This document shows, in pieces, positions 10,121 through 20,057 of a DNA stretch of 53,301 bases. The notes beneath the pieces were generated by a model, which was given only the letters and a program-made list of their open reading frames with translations, was not told the origin of the DNA and searched no databases. Position 1 is the first letter of the stretch. Each line of letters opens with the position of its first letter. This DNA comes from an uncultured Sphingomonas sp. (GTDB lineage: Bacteria > Pseudomonadota > Alphaproteobacteria > Sphingomonadales > Sphingomonadaceae). Location: NCBI GenBank assembly GCA_913775975.1, contig CAJYLQ010000040.1, positions 1 through 53,301 on the forward strand, written 5' to 3'. The translations under genes and the position numbers were made by a program.

Positions 10121-12388
10121 TTAGCGGCCGAGATTGGTCAAGGCCAGCGTCAACAGGAAGCTGTTGCCCTGCCGCGCGTCGCCGATCTGCCGATAGTCGC
10201 GCCGCCATGTCAGGCCGAGGCGGATGCAGTCGTCCTCATATTGGAACCCGATGCGGTGGCGGATCGGATCGAACCCGTCGGATACCGCCAGCGGGTCTTC
10301 GTTCTTGCCCGTCAGATCCACGATCGTGGAGCCGAATACCGACCAGAAACGCGCGATCTGCACACGGCCGGCGAGGCGCAGCTCCTCGCGATCGCGAAGA
10401 TCCTCCGTCGTCAGGATATTCCGGTCGAGCCGCAGATAGCCTACGAGGGCATAGGTGCTGCGCGAGCCGACCGTCGCGTCCACCTCATTGCGGCGAACCT
10501 TCAGGCTGTCCTTGTCCAGCCGGTAGCGATGGACGACCGACACGAGGTCGCGATAGCGCAGTTCCGTGCGCCCGACGATGTCGGAGAAGCGATCGGACAG
10601 GCCGGTGCCGGGGGGCAGGATCGTCGGCCGCTCGTTGAGGCGATAGCTCTGGCCAATGACGGTGTTGAAAGTGAACCCGGGCAGCGTCACCGCCCATTCG
10701 GCGCCATAGGTCGCGCGCGTCGAATCCTCGAACCGGTCATATCCTGCAAAGCGGTTGAGTGCGAACAGGTTCGAGTCGTCGAGATCGACGGCGCGCGAAT
10801 CCTCGTTCGGGATCGTCTGGTTTGCGAGACGGGGGGAGGCGACGACCTGGAAACGCGGTGTGAAGCGCTGCGTCCCGCCTGCGAACGCACCGACGAACGG
10901 CCAGCGCACATCGACCGCCAGCGCGCCGATCGCCCGCGTCTGGAACCCCTCCAGCCCGCGATAGCTGGCGACCGCCGTCGCCAGCGTGTCGTGCGTATTG
11001 TACGCGTCGGCGCGGGCATAGGCGGTGAACGTGACCTCCTGCCCCCAGTTGGTCAGGCGGCGAAGATCCCAGCGGATGCCGGCGAAGGCACGCTGCGTGT
11101 CCTGCCCGCCCGTCCGGGTCAGGGCAAGGCTGTTCAGCTGGAACTGCACCCGCCCGCCGAGCAGGCCATCGTCGGTCCGATACCGCCAGTCGATCTCCGG
11201 CAGCGCGATCGGTTGCAGGCCCTGCCGGTCATTGACGCGCAGCGTCTGAACCGCCCAGCCCGTTATCGCGAAATAGCTGTCCGTGCCGATCCGCTGCAGG
11301 CTGGCGGTATTGCGCAGGCGATCGTCGCGCGAGATGTCGTAGCGGCGCATGAAGGTGCGGTCAGTGGTGACGCGCAGCGACCCGCTGGCGCCCCATTCGG
11401 GCGAGAACTGATAGCGGGCGACCCCCTCCAGATAACCGCGAACCGCCATGCGAGTGTCCGTGGGCACCGCCGTCTGCAGATCATCGCTACGCCGGCTTTC
11501 GGTCAGGTAGCCGCGAACGCGGAAGGCGCCCGTTTCGCTCAGCTGCTCATATTCGGCATCCGCCATCGGCAGGACGCTGGAGTAGACGTGCGGCGTCACC
11601 GTCAGCCCCCGATTTGGGGCGAGGCGGAAATAATAGGGGACGGCCAGCTCCATGCCGTTGACCCGGTTGTAGCGGATGTCCGGCGCCAGCAAACCGCTGT
11701 CGCTGCCCGAGCCGACATGGTGGGAGAAGCGTGGCAGCGGCACCGTGGGCAGGCCGAACAGCTCGATGCGGCCGCCGGCGTAGTAGACACGCTTGCGGTC
11801 GGGCCGATACGTCACGCGGATGGCGGTGATCTTCCAGCTGGGTTCCTTGGGGCAGCCCTTGCTGGTTTCCACGGCGCATGCGGTATAGGCCGCGCGGCGC
11901 AGCGTGATCGTGCCGTTCGCCTGGCGCGATCCCTGCTCGGCGGCGAGCCGCCCGCCTTCGTTCAGCACGACCAGCATGTTCTGGACGACGCCGTCGCGAA
12001 GCGAATCGGTCAGCTCGATCCGATCGCCATAGGCGACGTCCCCATCGGGGTTGGCCACAGCGATATTCCCGCTGGCGACGACCTGCCCGGTCTTGCGGTT
12101 CCACACGACCTTGTCGGCGCGCAGGCGGTCGTCCTGGCGAAGCATGCGAACATCGCCCGTCGCGGTGACGATGTCCGCTTCCGAATCATATTCCAGCTGG
12201 GCAGCGCTGAAACGCACCTGCTCCGCATCGGCGGGCGCCGGCGGAGCGGGTGCGTCCGCCCCGACCGGCGCGGCGGGCGCACCGCCCCGGTCCTGCAGGT
12301 CCTGCGCCGCAGCGGGAGCCGTGCAGAGGCAGACCGCGGCGATCGCGCCAAGCGCGGTCCCACCCAGCGTCAGGCAGTTAGGCGACAC
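10121..12388 (-). CDS. lptD: LPS-assembly protein LptD (outer-membrane beta-barrel)
   Basis: With LptE, LptD inserts lipopolysaccharide or glycosphingolipid-bearing envelope lipids into the outer leaflet. The 755-residue protein has a signal peptide (ALGAIAAVCLCTAPAAAQ), an LptA-like beta-jellyroll N-domain (LEYDSEADIVTATGDVRMLR, ending about residue 160), then a long barrel rich in alternating aromatic strands (e.g. FAGIRWDLRRLTNWGQEVTF). Cysteines at TACAVETSKGCPKE and near the C-terminus (EDDCIRLGL) could form the interdomain disulfide known for LptD. The start is a GTG at 12388 lying inside the palindrome ACACGTGT; AAGGGG lies about 11 nt upstream. First gene of the operon with surA, pdxA and rsmA. 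Confidence 0.95.
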   Translation of the reverse strand: MSPNCLTLGGTALGAIAAVCLCTAPAAAQDLQDRGGAPAAPVGADAPAPPAPADAEQVRFSAAQLEYDSEADIVTATGDVRMLRQDDRLRADKVVWNRKTGQVVASGNIAVANPDGDVAYGDRIELTDSLRDGVVQNMLVVLNEGGRLAAEQGSRQANGTITLRRAAYTACAVETSKGCPKEPSWKITAIRVTYRPDRKRVYYAGGRIELFGLPTVPLPRFSHHVGSGSDSGLLAPDIRYNRVNGMELAVPYYFRLAPNRGLTVTPHVYSSVLPMADAEYEQLSETGAFRVRGYLTESRRSDDLQTAVPTDTRMAVRGYLEGVARYQFSPEWGASGSLRVTTDRTFMRRYDISRDDRLRNTASLQRIGTDSYFAITGWAVQTLRVNDRQGLQPIALPEIDWRYRTDDGLLGGRVQFQLNSLALTRTGGQDTQRAFAGIRWDLRRLTNWGQEVTFTAYARADAYNTHDTLATAVASYRGLEGFQTRAIGALAVDVRWPFVGAFAGGTQRFTPRFQVVASPRLANQTIPNEDSRAVDLDDSNLFALNRFAGYDRFEDSTRATYGAEWAVTLPGFTFNTVIGQSYRLNERPTILPPGTGLSDRFSDIVGRTELRYRDLVSVVHRYRLDKDSLKVRRNEVDATVGSRSTYALVGYLRLDRNILTTEDLRDREELRLAGRVQIARFWSVFGSTIVDLTGKNEDPLAVSDGFDPIRHRIGFQYEDDCIRLGLTWRRDYRQIGDARQGNSFLLTLALTNLGR

Positions 12389-12593
12389 GTGTTACTCGAC
12401 CCCTTCAGGTGCCGGCGACCGCCCCGATACGGCCCGCCGAAGCCGAACCGCCTATCGCACCGTCGGTCCGGGAGCAACGCCATGCACCCCGCCCGCCGCA
12501 GATGGGCTTGCCCCGGCCGGGCCGTCGCGGTCGCCGGCCATTGCCCCCCTGTGTGGTGGTTCCTAGATGGTTGGCCTCATCGAAAGGGTTTCC
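12389..12593. promoter_or_regulatory. Divergent intergenic region between lptD and pepA
   Basis: About 205 bases that must contain the promoters of both lptD (minus) and pepA (plus). I could not assign convincing -35/-10 pairs. The only short motif noted is ACACGTGT (12385-12392), which overlaps the lptD start codon. Confidence 0.4.
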
Positions 12594-14069
12594 ATGCACA
12601 TCGAGTTCGCCGCCACGGCCGGGTCGGCCGGTCCCGTCATCCTCCCCGTTGCCAAGGATGGCGTCGGCGCGATCGCCTGGGACGGCGCGTCTCCCGGCGC
12701 GGCTGAGCTGGCGACGGCGGCGGCCTCGGCGCGGCGCTTCACCGGGGAAGCGGGCGGCATCGCGGAGCTGTTCGCGGGATCGGGGTCGGCGGTTGTCCAC
12801 TATCTGCTGGTCGGCATCGGCGCGGGGACCGACGATGACTGGGCCAAGGCGGGCGGCGCGGTCGTCGCGCGGCTGCTGACGTCGGGGACGACGCAGGCGA
12901 GTGTCCGCATCGGCGCGCTGGCCGAAGCGCCGTCCGCCAGCGCGGTCGCCCGCTTCGCGGCGGCGGCGGCACAGCGCGCCTGGCGCTTCGACACCTATCG
13001 GACGCGTCTCCCCGAAACACAGAAGCCATCACTGTCGACGCTCACGATCGTGGGCGCGCCAACGGGCATCGAGGCGGCCTGGTCCACGCAGGCGGCGGTG
13101 ACGGAGGGGCTGGCGCTGACCCGGATGCTCGTCACCGAGCCGGCCAACATCGTCTATCCCGAAAGCTTCGTGGAGCGCGTGATCGCCTCGGTCGACGGGC
13201 TGGGCCTTGAGGTGACGGTTCTGGACGAACCGGCGATGCGCGAGCTGGGGATGGGGTCGCTGCTGGCCGTCAGCCAGGGGTCCGCCCGGGCGCCGCGTCT
13301 GCTGGCGCTCCGCTGGCAGGGCGCGGGCGAGGGTGATCCGGCCGTCGCGCTGGTTGGCAAGGGCGTCACCTTCGACACCGGCGGCATTTCCATCAAGCCG
13401 GCGGCCGGCATGGAGGATATGAAATGGGACATGGGCGGCGCGGGTGCCGTCGTCGGCGCGATGAAGGCGCTGGCCGCGCGCAAGGCGAAGGCGAACGTCG
13501 TCGGCGTGTGCGGTCTGGTCGAAAACATGCCGGACGGCGCGGCGACCCGCCCGGGTGACGTCGTGACGTCGATGTCCGGTCAGACGATAGAGGTGCTGAA
13601 CACCGACGCCGAGGGACGGCTGGTGCTAGCGGATGCGATCACCTGGACGCAGAAGACCTTCCGGCCGAAGGCGATCATCGATCTGGCGACGCTGACCGGC
13701 GCGATGATCGTGAGCCTGGGCAACGAATATGCCGGCATTTTCTCCAACGACGATGCGTTGGCCGGCGAGCTGGTCGCGGCGGGTGAGGCGACCGGCGACA
13801 AATTGTGGCGTTTCCCGCTGTCCGACACCTACAACAAGCTGATCGACAGCCCGATCGCCGACATGAAGAATGTCGGCCCGCGTGGCGCGGGATCGATTAC
13901 CGCCGCGCAGTTCATCCAGCGCTTCATCGACGACGGCGTCGCCTGGGCGCATCTGGATATCGCGGGCATGGTGTGGTCCGACAAGCCGGGGACGACGCAT
14001 GACAAGGGCGCGACGGGTTATGGCGTTAAGCTGCTCGATCGCTTCATCGCGGATCGTTTCGAGAAATAG
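12594..14069 (+). CDS. pepA: Leucyl aminopeptidase (M17 cytosol aminopeptidase)
   Basis: Dinuclear-metal exopeptidase that removes N-terminal residues from peptides; in E. coli PepA also binds DNA in Xer recombination. The 491-residue protein has the M17 metal-binding blocks GKGVTFDTGGISIKPA and the diagnostic NTDAEGRLVLADA, and ends with the conserved GATGYGVKLLDRF. ATG 12594 is favoured over 12567 because AAAGGG lies 5 nt upstream and homology starts at MHIEFA. Followed by holC after 51 nt, an order (pepA-holC) also seen in other proteobacteria. Confidence 0.95.
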   Translation: MHIEFAATAGSAGPVILPVAKDGVGAIAWDGASPGAAELATAAASARRFTGEAGGIAELFAGSGSAVVHYLLVGIGAGTDDDWAKAGGAVVARLLTSGTTQASVRIGALAEAPSASAVARFAAAAAQRAWRFDTYRTRLPETQKPSLSTLTIVGAPTGIEAAWSTQAAVTEGLALTRMLVTEPANIVYPESFVERVIASVDGLGLEVTVLDEPAMRELGMGSLLAVSQGSARAPRLLALRWQGAGEGDPAVALVGKGVTFDTGGISIKPAAGMEDMKWDMGGAGAVVGAMKALAARKAKANVVGVCGLVENMPDGAATRPGDVVTSMSGQTIEVLNTDAEGRLVLADAITWTQKTFRPKAIIDLATLTGAMIVSLGNEYAGIFSNDDALAGELVAAGEATGDKLWRFPLSDTYNKLIDSPIADMKNVGPRGAGSITAAQFIQRFIDDGVAWAHLDIAGMVWSDKPGTTHDKGATGYGVKLLDRFIADRFEK

Positions 14070-14120
14070 CGGCATAACCGGCTGGAGCGGCGGCGGCGGC
14101 GCGGCTACCGTCGCCACTCC

Positions 14121-14561
14121 ATGCAGGTCGATTTCTATCATCTCACGCTGACGCCGCTGGAGCGTGCGCTGCCCCGGATCACCGAACGCATTCTGGCGGA
14201 CGGAGGGCGGCTGCTGATCGTCAGCGCGGCCGAGCCGCATCGCCAGCATCTGGACCGGATGCTGTGGTCCTATACGCCCGACAGCTTCCTGCCGCACGGA
14301 CTGGCGGGCGATGGCGAGGAGGCGGAGCAGCCGGTACTGATCGCCGACCACGTATCGGCGGTGAATGGTGCGCGGCATGTGGCGCTGGTCGATGGGCAAT
14401 GGCGCGATGCGGCGCTGGCGTTCGACCGGGCCTTCCATTTCTTCGACGACGACGCGATCGAGGCGGCACGGATCGCGTGGCGGGGCCTGAGCGGCCGCGA
14501 GGGTGTCGAACGCCGATACTGGAAACAGGGCCAGGGCGGCCGCTGGGAGAAGGTCGCCTGA
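14121..14561 (+). CDS. holC: DNA polymerase III subunit chi
   Basis: The chi subunit connects the clamp-loader complex to single-stranded-DNA-binding protein. The 146-residue protein shows the family pattern: N-terminal FYHLT, then RLLIVSAAEPHRQHLDRMLW, the F-LPHG segment, and C-terminal ARIAWRGLSGREGVERRYWKQ with WEK at the end. It lies immediately downstream of pepA, supporting the assignment. Its stop is 7 nt from that of the convergent thioesterase gene, so no separate terminator fits between them. Confidence 0.93.
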   Translation: MQVDFYHLTLTPLERALPRITERILADGGRLLIVSAAEPHRQHLDRMLWSYTPDSFLPHGLAGDGEEAEQPVLIADHVSAVNGARHVALVDGQWRDAALAFDRAFHFFDDDAIEAARIAWRGLSGREGVERRYWKQGQGGRWEKVA

Positions 14562-14568
14562 CCCTATG

Positions 14569-15459
14569 TCAGCGCGGCGCGCGGCGGCGGATCAGCCCCT
14601 CCTGCGCGACACTCGCGACGAGACGGCCGTCGCGGGTGAAGATCGATCCCCGGTTGAAGTCGCGCGAATTACCCGCCCAAGGGCTGTCCATCGCATAGAG
14701 CAGCCAGTCGTCGGCACGACACGTCTCGTGCAGCCACAGGCTGTGGTCCAGGCTGGCAACCTGCATTCCGGGAGTCATGAACGAGACACCGTGGGGCATC
14801 ATGCCGGTGCCGAGTAGCGCCATGTCCGACGCATAGGCCAGCACGGCGCGGTGGAGCGCGGGATCGTCGCCGATGGGTGCGCGCAGCCGGAACCAGACGT
14901 GCTGGATGGCGGGACGAGGCTCGGGCGCGATCCAGTCGCGCGGGGCGACGGGGCGCAATTCGATCGGGCGGGGGCGCAGGACGGCGCGGCGAATCGCCTC
15001 GGGCAGCCGCTCGGCCGCCCCGCCGCGCAGCGCCGCCTCATCCGCCAGCGCCTCCGGCGGGGGCACGTCGGGCATCGTGTCCTGATGCGCGAAGCCGTCC
15101 TCGGGCGTCTGGAAAGAGCACGCCATGTTGAGGATCGGCGTGCCGCGCTGCATCGCGATCACGCGGCGCGTCGCGAAGCTGCGCCCCTCGAAATCGCGGA
15201 CGACGCGGAAGGTGATGGAATAATTCTCGTCGCCCGGACGCATGAAATAGGCGTGGAGGGAGTGGGCGACCTTCTCCTCCCCGGTCGAACGCTGCGCTGC
15301 CTGCAACGCCTGCGCGATCACCTGCCCGCCGAAAACGCGACCCTGGCCGCCGGGCTGGCGGGCGCCGCGAAACAGGTCCGTATCCAACTCCTCGACGTCG
15401 AGGAGAGCGACAAGTCCGGTGACGAGCGAATCGGCGGAAGGAGCGGCGTGGTCGGTCAT
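14569..15459 (-). CDS. tesB: Acyl-CoA thioesterase II (TesB-like)
   Basis: Hydrolyses acyl-CoA to free acid and CoA. The 296-residue protein is a double hot-dog enzyme: the first hot-dog carries RVFGGQVIAQALQAAQRS and HSLHAYFMRPGD, the second carries HVWFRLRAPIGDDPALHRAVLAYASDM-type sequence and SLDHSLWLHE, with the usual catalytic Asp/Gln/Thr positions probably retained. ATG 15459 (MTDHAAPS) is chosen over the longer frame from 15546. It is the distal gene of the beta-oxidation block and starts 32 nt after the acyl-CoA dehydrogenase stop. Confidence 0.92.
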   Translation of the reverse strand: MTDHAAPSADSLVTGLVALLDVEELDTDLFRGARQPGGQGRVFGGQVIAQALQAAQRSTGEEKVAHSLHAYFMRPGDENYSITFRVVRDFEGRSFATRRVIAMQRGTPILNMACSFQTPEDGFAHQDTMPDVPPPEALADEAALRGGAAERLPEAIRRAVLRPRPIELRPVAPRDWIAPEPRPAIQHVWFRLRAPIGDDPALHRAVLAYASDMALLGTGMMPHGVSFMTPGMQVASLDHSLWLHETCRADDWLLYAMDSPWAGNSRDFNRGSIFTRDGRLVASVAQEGLIRRRAPR

Positions 15460-15491
15460 CGGCGGGGTCGTAGGGCGGGGCGTGACGCCGC

Positions 15492-16619
15492 TCAATAGCC
15501 CGCAGCGCGCGCCAGCCGGTCGGCATGATAGGCGCTGTCGCCCCACAGTTCGGACAGGCTGCGAGCCCGCTTCATGAAGAAACCGATGTCGTAGGCATCG
15601 GTCATGCCGATCCCGCCGTGCATCTGTACGCCCTCGTTGACGGCCAGCGTGGTCGCCATCGCCGCCATCGCCTTGGCAACCGACACTGCCTCGTCCGCGG
15701 ACGCGCTTTGCGCGTCGAGCAGCTGCTGCGCCTTGAGCACGGCGGCGCGTGCGACCTCCATTTCGGCATAGAGGTGCGCGGCGCGGTGCTGAAGCGCTTG
15801 GAAGCTGCCGATCGCCACACCGAACTGCCGCCGTTCGCGCAGATAGCCGAGCGTCATGTCCATCGCACCGCCGCCAACGCCCAGCAATTCCGCCGCCGCG
15901 CCCGTGCGGCCGGCGGCCAGCATCCCGTCGAGCCCGGCGCGGCCCGCATCGACCTCTCCGATCACCGCGTCGGCGTCCACCTCGACGGCGTCGAATACGA
16001 TCCGCGCGGCGAGGCTCGCATCCACCATGCGTTCCGCCTCGATCGTCAGCCCGGCGGCATCGCGGGGAACCGCGAACAGCGTCACGCCATCGCGATCGGC
16101 GGGGCCGCCCGCCGTGCGCGCAGCGACGATCAGCAGATCGGCGACATGGGCGTGGGCGACGAACCGCTTCGCGCCCGACAGGCGAAAGCCGTTGCCCGCG
16201 CGCGCGGCGGTCAGGCCGATCGCGTCGCGGTGCTTGGGCCCCTCATCGATCGCCAGCGCGGCGACGACCTCTCCGCGCGCGATGCCGGGCAGCCACCGTG
16301 CTGCATGGGCCGTGCCGCCCAGCGCCGCGACCGCACCGACGGCGGTCGACAGGAAGGGGGAGGGGGTCAGGTTGCGGCCGATCTCTTCCAGCACGACGCC
16401 CGCCTCGACATGGCCAAGGCCCAGCCCGCCATGCTCTTCCGGCACGAGGATGCCGGTAAAGCCCATCTCTGCGAACGCCCGCCAAACGTCGCGACTGAAG
16501 CCGGTGGGATCATTCGAATCGCGCAGCGCGCGCAGATGCGCGACGGGGGCTTGGTCCGCGACGAAGTCGCGCGCGGTATCGCGCAGCATCGTCTGCTCGT
16601 CGGTCAGGAACAGGGGCAT
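15492..16619 (-). CDS. Acyl-CoA dehydrogenase family protein, probably the non-catalytic-Glu partner subunit
   Basis: A 375-residue acyl-CoA dehydrogenase-fold flavoprotein (FLTDEQTMLRDTARDFV at the N-terminus, ERRQFGVAIGSFQALQHR and QMHGGIGMTDAYDIGFFMKRAR toward the C-terminus). The FAD-contacting R-QFG and Q-HGGIG elements are present. Where ordinary enzymes have the Y-E-G-T motif with the catalytic Glu, this one reads LSELWGDSAYHADRLA, so the usual base is missing. It lies 18 nt downstream of a second, different acyl-CoA dehydrogenase gene, which suggests a heteromeric enzyme such as the alpha2-beta2 type used for bulky substrates. Confidence 0.88.
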   Translation of the reverse strand: MPLFLTDEQTMLRDTARDFVADQAPVAHLRALRDSNDPTGFSRDVWRAFAEMGFTGILVPEEHGGLGLGHVEAGVVLEEIGRNLTPSPFLSTAVGAVAALGGTAHAARWLPGIARGEVVAALAIDEGPKHRDAIGLTAARAGNGFRLSGAKRFVAHAHVADLLIVAARTAGGPADRDGVTLFAVPRDAAGLTIEAERMVDASLAARIVFDAVEVDADAVIGEVDAGRAGLDGMLAAGRTGAAAELLGVGGGAMDMTLGYLRERRQFGVAIGSFQALQHRAAHLYAEMEVARAAVLKAQQLLDAQSASADEAVSVAKAMAAMATTLAVNEGVQMHGGIGMTDAYDIGFFMKRARSLSELWGDSAYHADRLARAAGY

Positions 16620-16637
16620 GGATAATCTCCGATCCGG

Positions 16638-17825
16638 TCAGGCGCCGGGCAGGTCGAGAATACGCTTGGCGATGATGTTCAGCTGGATCTCGCTGGTGCC
16701 GCCCTCAATCGAATTGGCCTTGGTGCGCAGCCAGCTGCGCGCCGCCGCGCCGTGATGGCTCGCCTGGCTGTCCCAGGCGAGCGCCTCGCTGCCGCCGGCC
16801 GCCATCATCAGTTCGTGTCGATCCTTGTTCAGCTCCGTCCCGTAATATTTCATCATCGACGGCTGAGCGGGATGCGCACGGCCGGCCTTCAACTCGTCGA
16901 TGAACCGTTCTGACATCGCCGCGAAGGCGCGGGCGCGGACTTGGAAGCGGGCGATATCCGCGCGCAGCAACGGGTCGGCGAGGCGCCCGTCCGCCTCCGT
17001 GCCGATCGCCGCGATGGCGCCGGCCACCAGCGTGTCCGGCCCTTCGCCAAGGCCCATGCCGGAAATCATCTCCCGCTCGTGACCCAGTAGATATTTGGCG
17101 ACGTCCCAGCCCTTGTTCTCGTCATGGATACGATTGGCCTTGGGCACGCGCACCTGATCGAAGAAGGTCTCGCAGAATGGCGAATAGCCGCTGATGAGCA
17201 GGATCGGCCGCGTCGAGACACCGGGCGACGCCATGTCGAACAGCAGGAAGCTGATCCCGCCCTGCTTGGAATCGCGGGACGTGCGAACGAGGCAGAAGAT
17301 CCAGTCCGCCTTGTCGGCATAGCTGGTCCAGACCTTCTGCCCGGTGACGAGATAATCGTCGCCCGCATCCTCCGCGATCGTGGCGAGGCTGGCGAGATCG
17401 GAGCCGGCATTGGGCTCCGAATAGCCCTGGCACCAGCGGATCTCGCCGCGCGCGATGCGGGGCAGATGCTCCAGCTTCTGCGCTTCCGTGCCGTATTTCA
17501 ACAGCGCCGGGCCGAGCATCGAGATGCCGAAACTGTACAGCGGGGAGCGGGCGCCGATCGCCTTCATCTCTTCCCGCAGGATCTTCGCTTCGGCCGGCGA
17601 AAGGCCGCCACCGCCATAAGCCTGCGGCCAGTCCGGCACGGTCCACCCGCGTGACGCCATGGCGTCGAGCCATTGCTTCTGTTCGGGGCAGGAGGGGGCG
17701 AAGTTGCGTCCGCCCCAGCACACGTCGCTGTCCGACCGGATCGGCTGACGCATCGCCGGTGGGCAGTTCGCCGCGAGCCAGGCACGGGTTTCGGCGCGAA
17801 ACTTGTCGAGAGCCGGGTCGGCCAT
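16638..17825 (-). CDS. Acyl-CoA dehydrogenase with catalytic Glu motif
   Basis: A 395-residue flavin-dependent acyl-CoA dehydrogenase that would introduce the alpha,beta double bond. Visible motifs are WCQGYSEPNAGSDLAS (FAD/substrate loop), VTGQKVWTSYADKADWIFCLVRTS, and near the C-terminus IEGGTSEIQLNIIAKRIL, where the Glu of E-G-(G)-T-S is the expected catalytic base. ATG 17825 (MADPALDKF) is chosen; the frame from 17861 has no homology-like N-terminus. It sits between the hydratase/dehydrogenase gene (130 nt upstream) and the partner-like dehydrogenase. Confidence 0.92.
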   Translation of the reverse strand: MADPALDKFRAETRAWLAANCPPAMRQPIRSDSDVCWGGRNFAPSCPEQKQWLDAMASRGWTVPDWPQAYGGGGLSPAEAKILREEMKAIGARSPLYSFGISMLGPALLKYGTEAQKLEHLPRIARGEIRWCQGYSEPNAGSDLASLATIAEDAGDDYLVTGQKVWTSYADKADWIFCLVRTSRDSKQGGISFLLFDMASPGVSTRPILLISGYSPFCETFFDQVRVPKANRIHDENKGWDVAKYLLGHEREMISGMGLGEGPDTLVAGAIAAIGTEADGRLADPLLRADIARFQVRARAFAAMSERFIDELKAGRAHPAQPSMMKYYGTELNKDRHELMMAAGGSEALAWDSQASHHGAAARSWLRTKANSIEGGTSEIQLNIIAKRILDLPGA

Positions 17826-17955
17826 CGGTCTTGATCCTCTCCCCCGCCTCGTTCGCCCCAAAGCGGGGCGGGGGCGGAATGCTTGTGTCCGGGTCGGGCC
17901 GTATGCGGCTGCATCCCGGTGCCGCCCCTCCCGCCGGGAAGGGGCGACGGGGGTG
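17826..17955 (-). other. Hairpin-rich spacer inside the beta-oxidation cluster
   Basis: This 130-nt gap holds a 6-bp hairpin (17854-17859 CGCCCC with 17865-17870 GGGGCG) and an imperfect hairpin at 17923-17946 (CGCCCCT with AGGGGCG), the latter only 9 nt after the hydratase/dehydrogenase stop. A short ATGC/GCAT stem lies between them. There is no U-tract, so it reads as a possible processing/attenuation element rather than a classical terminator. Confidence 0.4.
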
Positions 17956-19986
17956 CTACTTCAGGCGGCCGCCGGTCGCGGCGGCGTCCTTCAGCGACTG
18001 CGCGACCGGGAAGCCATATTGTTCCAGCCCGGCGACGACCTTGGGCAGCCCTTCGGTCTGCGCCCAGAACATCGGGCCGCCGCGATAGACCGGCCAGCCA
18101 TAGCCGTAGATCCACACCACATCGATGTCCGACGCGCGCTGCGCCTTGCCTTCCTCCAGGATCAGCGCGCCTTCGTTGACCATGGTGTAGAGCGTGCGGG
18201 CGACGATCTCCTCCTCGCTGATCTCACGCGGGGTCACGCCCTCGCGCTTGCGGAAGTCCTCGATGATCTCCGCCACGCGCGCGCTGTTGGAGGGTGTGCG
18301 CTTGTCGTCGTAATCGTAGAAGCCCGCCTTCGTCTTCTGACCCCAACGATTTTCGGCCGCGAGCGCGTCGCGGATGTTCTCGATCCGGCTCGGGTCGCGG
18401 TGCCAGCCGATGTCGACGCCTGCCAGGTCGGCCATCTGGAACGGCCCCATCGGCATCCCGAACTTCACATGCACCGTGTCGATCTGCTCGGGCGTCGCGC
18501 CCTCCAGCAGCAGCTTCGTCGCCTCGACCTGGCGCGGCATCAGCATCCGGTTGCCGATGAAGCCATAGGTGACGCCCGCCACCACCGCGACCTTGCGGAT
18601 CTTCTTGGCGAGATCCATCACCGTCGCCAGCACGTCACCCGCCGTCTTCGCGCCGCGCACGACCTCCAGCAGCTTCATGACATTGGCGGGCGAGAAGAAG
18701 TGCATCCCCACCACGTCCTGCGGCCGCTTCGTCACCGCGGCGATCTCGTCGATATCGAGATAGGAGGTGTTGGAGGCGAGGATCGCACCCTGCTTCGCGA
18801 TGCTGTCCAGGCGCGTGAAGATGTCCTTCTTCACGTCCATATTCTCGTACACCGCCTCGATGATGAGGTCGCAGTGCGCCAGATCGTCGAAGTTCAGCGT
18901 GGGGGTGAGGGCGTTCATCGCCGCTTCCACCTGCTCGGCCTTCATGCGGCCCTTCGCGGCGGTCGCCTCGTAATTCTTGCGGATGATGCCGGTGCCGCGA
19001 TCCAGCGCCTCCTGAGCCATCTCGACGATCGTCACGGGAATGCCCGCCGTCAGGAAGTTCATCGCGATGCCGCCGCCCATCGTGCCGGCACCGATCACAC
19101 CGACGCGCGCGATCGGGCGCAGCGGCGTGTCGGCGGGGACGTCGTCGATCTTCGACGCCTGCCGTTCGGCGAAGAAGATGTGGCGCTGCGCGGCGGACTG
19201 CACGCCGAACATCAACCGCATGAATTCCTGCCGCTCGAACGCTATGCCGTCCGCGAAGCTGGCGCCGGACGCAGCCTTTTCGATGCAGGCGATGTTGGCG
19301 GCGGGCGCGTCGAAGCCCCGGAAGCGACGGGCATTGGCCTGGGCGAAGGCGGGGATGGCGGCCGGATCGCCCTTCACCTGCGCCTCGCTGGCGCGCGGGA
19401 TCGGGCGCGCGGCCTTTACCTCGCGAGCGAAGGCGATGGCATCGTCAACCAAGCTGTCCTCGCCGGCGAGGCGATCGACCAGACCGCCCTGGTGCGCGAC
19501 CTTGGCCGGGATGGGATCGCCCTTCGCCGTCATCTCCAGCGCCAGTTCGATACCCGCGACACGCGGCAGACGCTGCGTTCCGCCGGCGCCCGGCAGCAGG
19601 CCAAGCTTCACCTCGGGCGTCCCCAGCTTCGCGGAGGGGACGGCGGTCCGGTAATGGCAGCCCAGCGCGACCTCGCACCCTCCGCCCAACGCGGTCCCGT
19701 GGATCGCGGCGACGACGGGCTTGCTGGAGGCCTCGATCGTGTCGACGACGATCGGCAGCAGCGGATCGACCGGCGGCTTGGTGAATTCGGTGATGTCCGC
19801 CCCGGCGAAGAAGGTCCGGCCCTCGCAGCGGATGACCATCGCCTCGATCGAGGCATCCGCGACGCCTTCCTTGATCGCGGCGTCCAGACCCTGCCGGACC
19901 GCCGCCGACAGCGCGTTTACGGGCGGATTGTCGGAAATGATGACGAGAATTTCGCCGTGGCGCTCGGTGCGGATGGGGGACGTCAT
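17956..19986 (-). CDS. Bifunctional enoyl-CoA hydratase / 3-hydroxyacyl-CoA dehydrogenase (FadJ-like)
   Basis: A 676-residue trifunctional-type protein of beta-oxidation. The N-terminal crotonase domain (about residues 1-190) has [10 protein letters not shown] (oxyanion hole), [14 protein letters not shown] and [19 protein letters not shown]. The NAD-binding domain starts near 295 with [17 protein letters not shown] and includes [17 protein letters not shown] with the catalytic His. The C-terminal dehydrogenase domain has GFIGNRML and [17 protein letters not shown] and, near its end, [10 protein letters not shown]. It is the first gene of the cluster; GGAG lies about 10 nt before ATG 19986, and a possible operator is at 20058-20073. 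Confidence 0.93.
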   Translation of the reverse strand: MTSPIRTERHGEILVIISDNPPVNALSAAVRQGLDAAIKEGVADASIEAMVIRCEGRTFFAGADITEFTKPPVDPLLPIVVDTIEASSKPVVAAIHGTALGGGCEVALGCHYRTAVPSAKLGTPEVKLGLLPGAGGTQRLPRVAGIELALEMTAKGDPIPAKVAHQGGLVDRLAGEDSLVDDAIAFAREVKAARPIPRASEAQVKGDPAAIPAFAQANARRFRGFDAPAANIACIEKAASGASFADGIAFERQEFMRLMFGVQSAAQRHIFFAERQASKIDDVPADTPLRPIARVGVIGAGTMGGGIAMNFLTAGIPVTIVEMAQEALDRGTGIIRKNYEATAAKGRMKAEQVEAAMNALTPTLNFDDLAHCDLIIEAVYENMDVKKDIFTRLDSIAKQGAILASNTSYLDIDEIAAVTKRPQDVVGMHFFSPANVMKLLEVVRGAKTAGDVLATVMDLAKKIRKVAVVAGVTYGFIGNRMLMPRQVEATKLLLEGATPEQIDTVHVKFGMPMGPFQMADLAGVDIGWHRDPSRIENIRDALAAENRWGQKTKAGFYDYDDKRTPSNSARVAEIIEDFRKREGVTPREISEEEIVARTLYTMVNEGALILEEGKAQRASDIDVVWIYGYGWPVYRGGPMFWAQTEGLPKVVAGLEQYGFPVAQSLKDAAATGGRLK

Positions 19987-20057
19987 GCGCTGCTCTCTCT
20001 CCGGATTGGGTTGGCCGGCGCCATACCCATGCTTCTAAGATCGAGCGGACTATCGCC

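Noticed and set aside
9926..12706. Very long plus-strand open frame (over 900 codons) opposite lptD
   Set aside because: It is antisense to lptD and surA, has the composition of a GC-rich shadow frame (Arg/Pro/Ala/Gln), no recognisable domain, and lptD is unambiguous.
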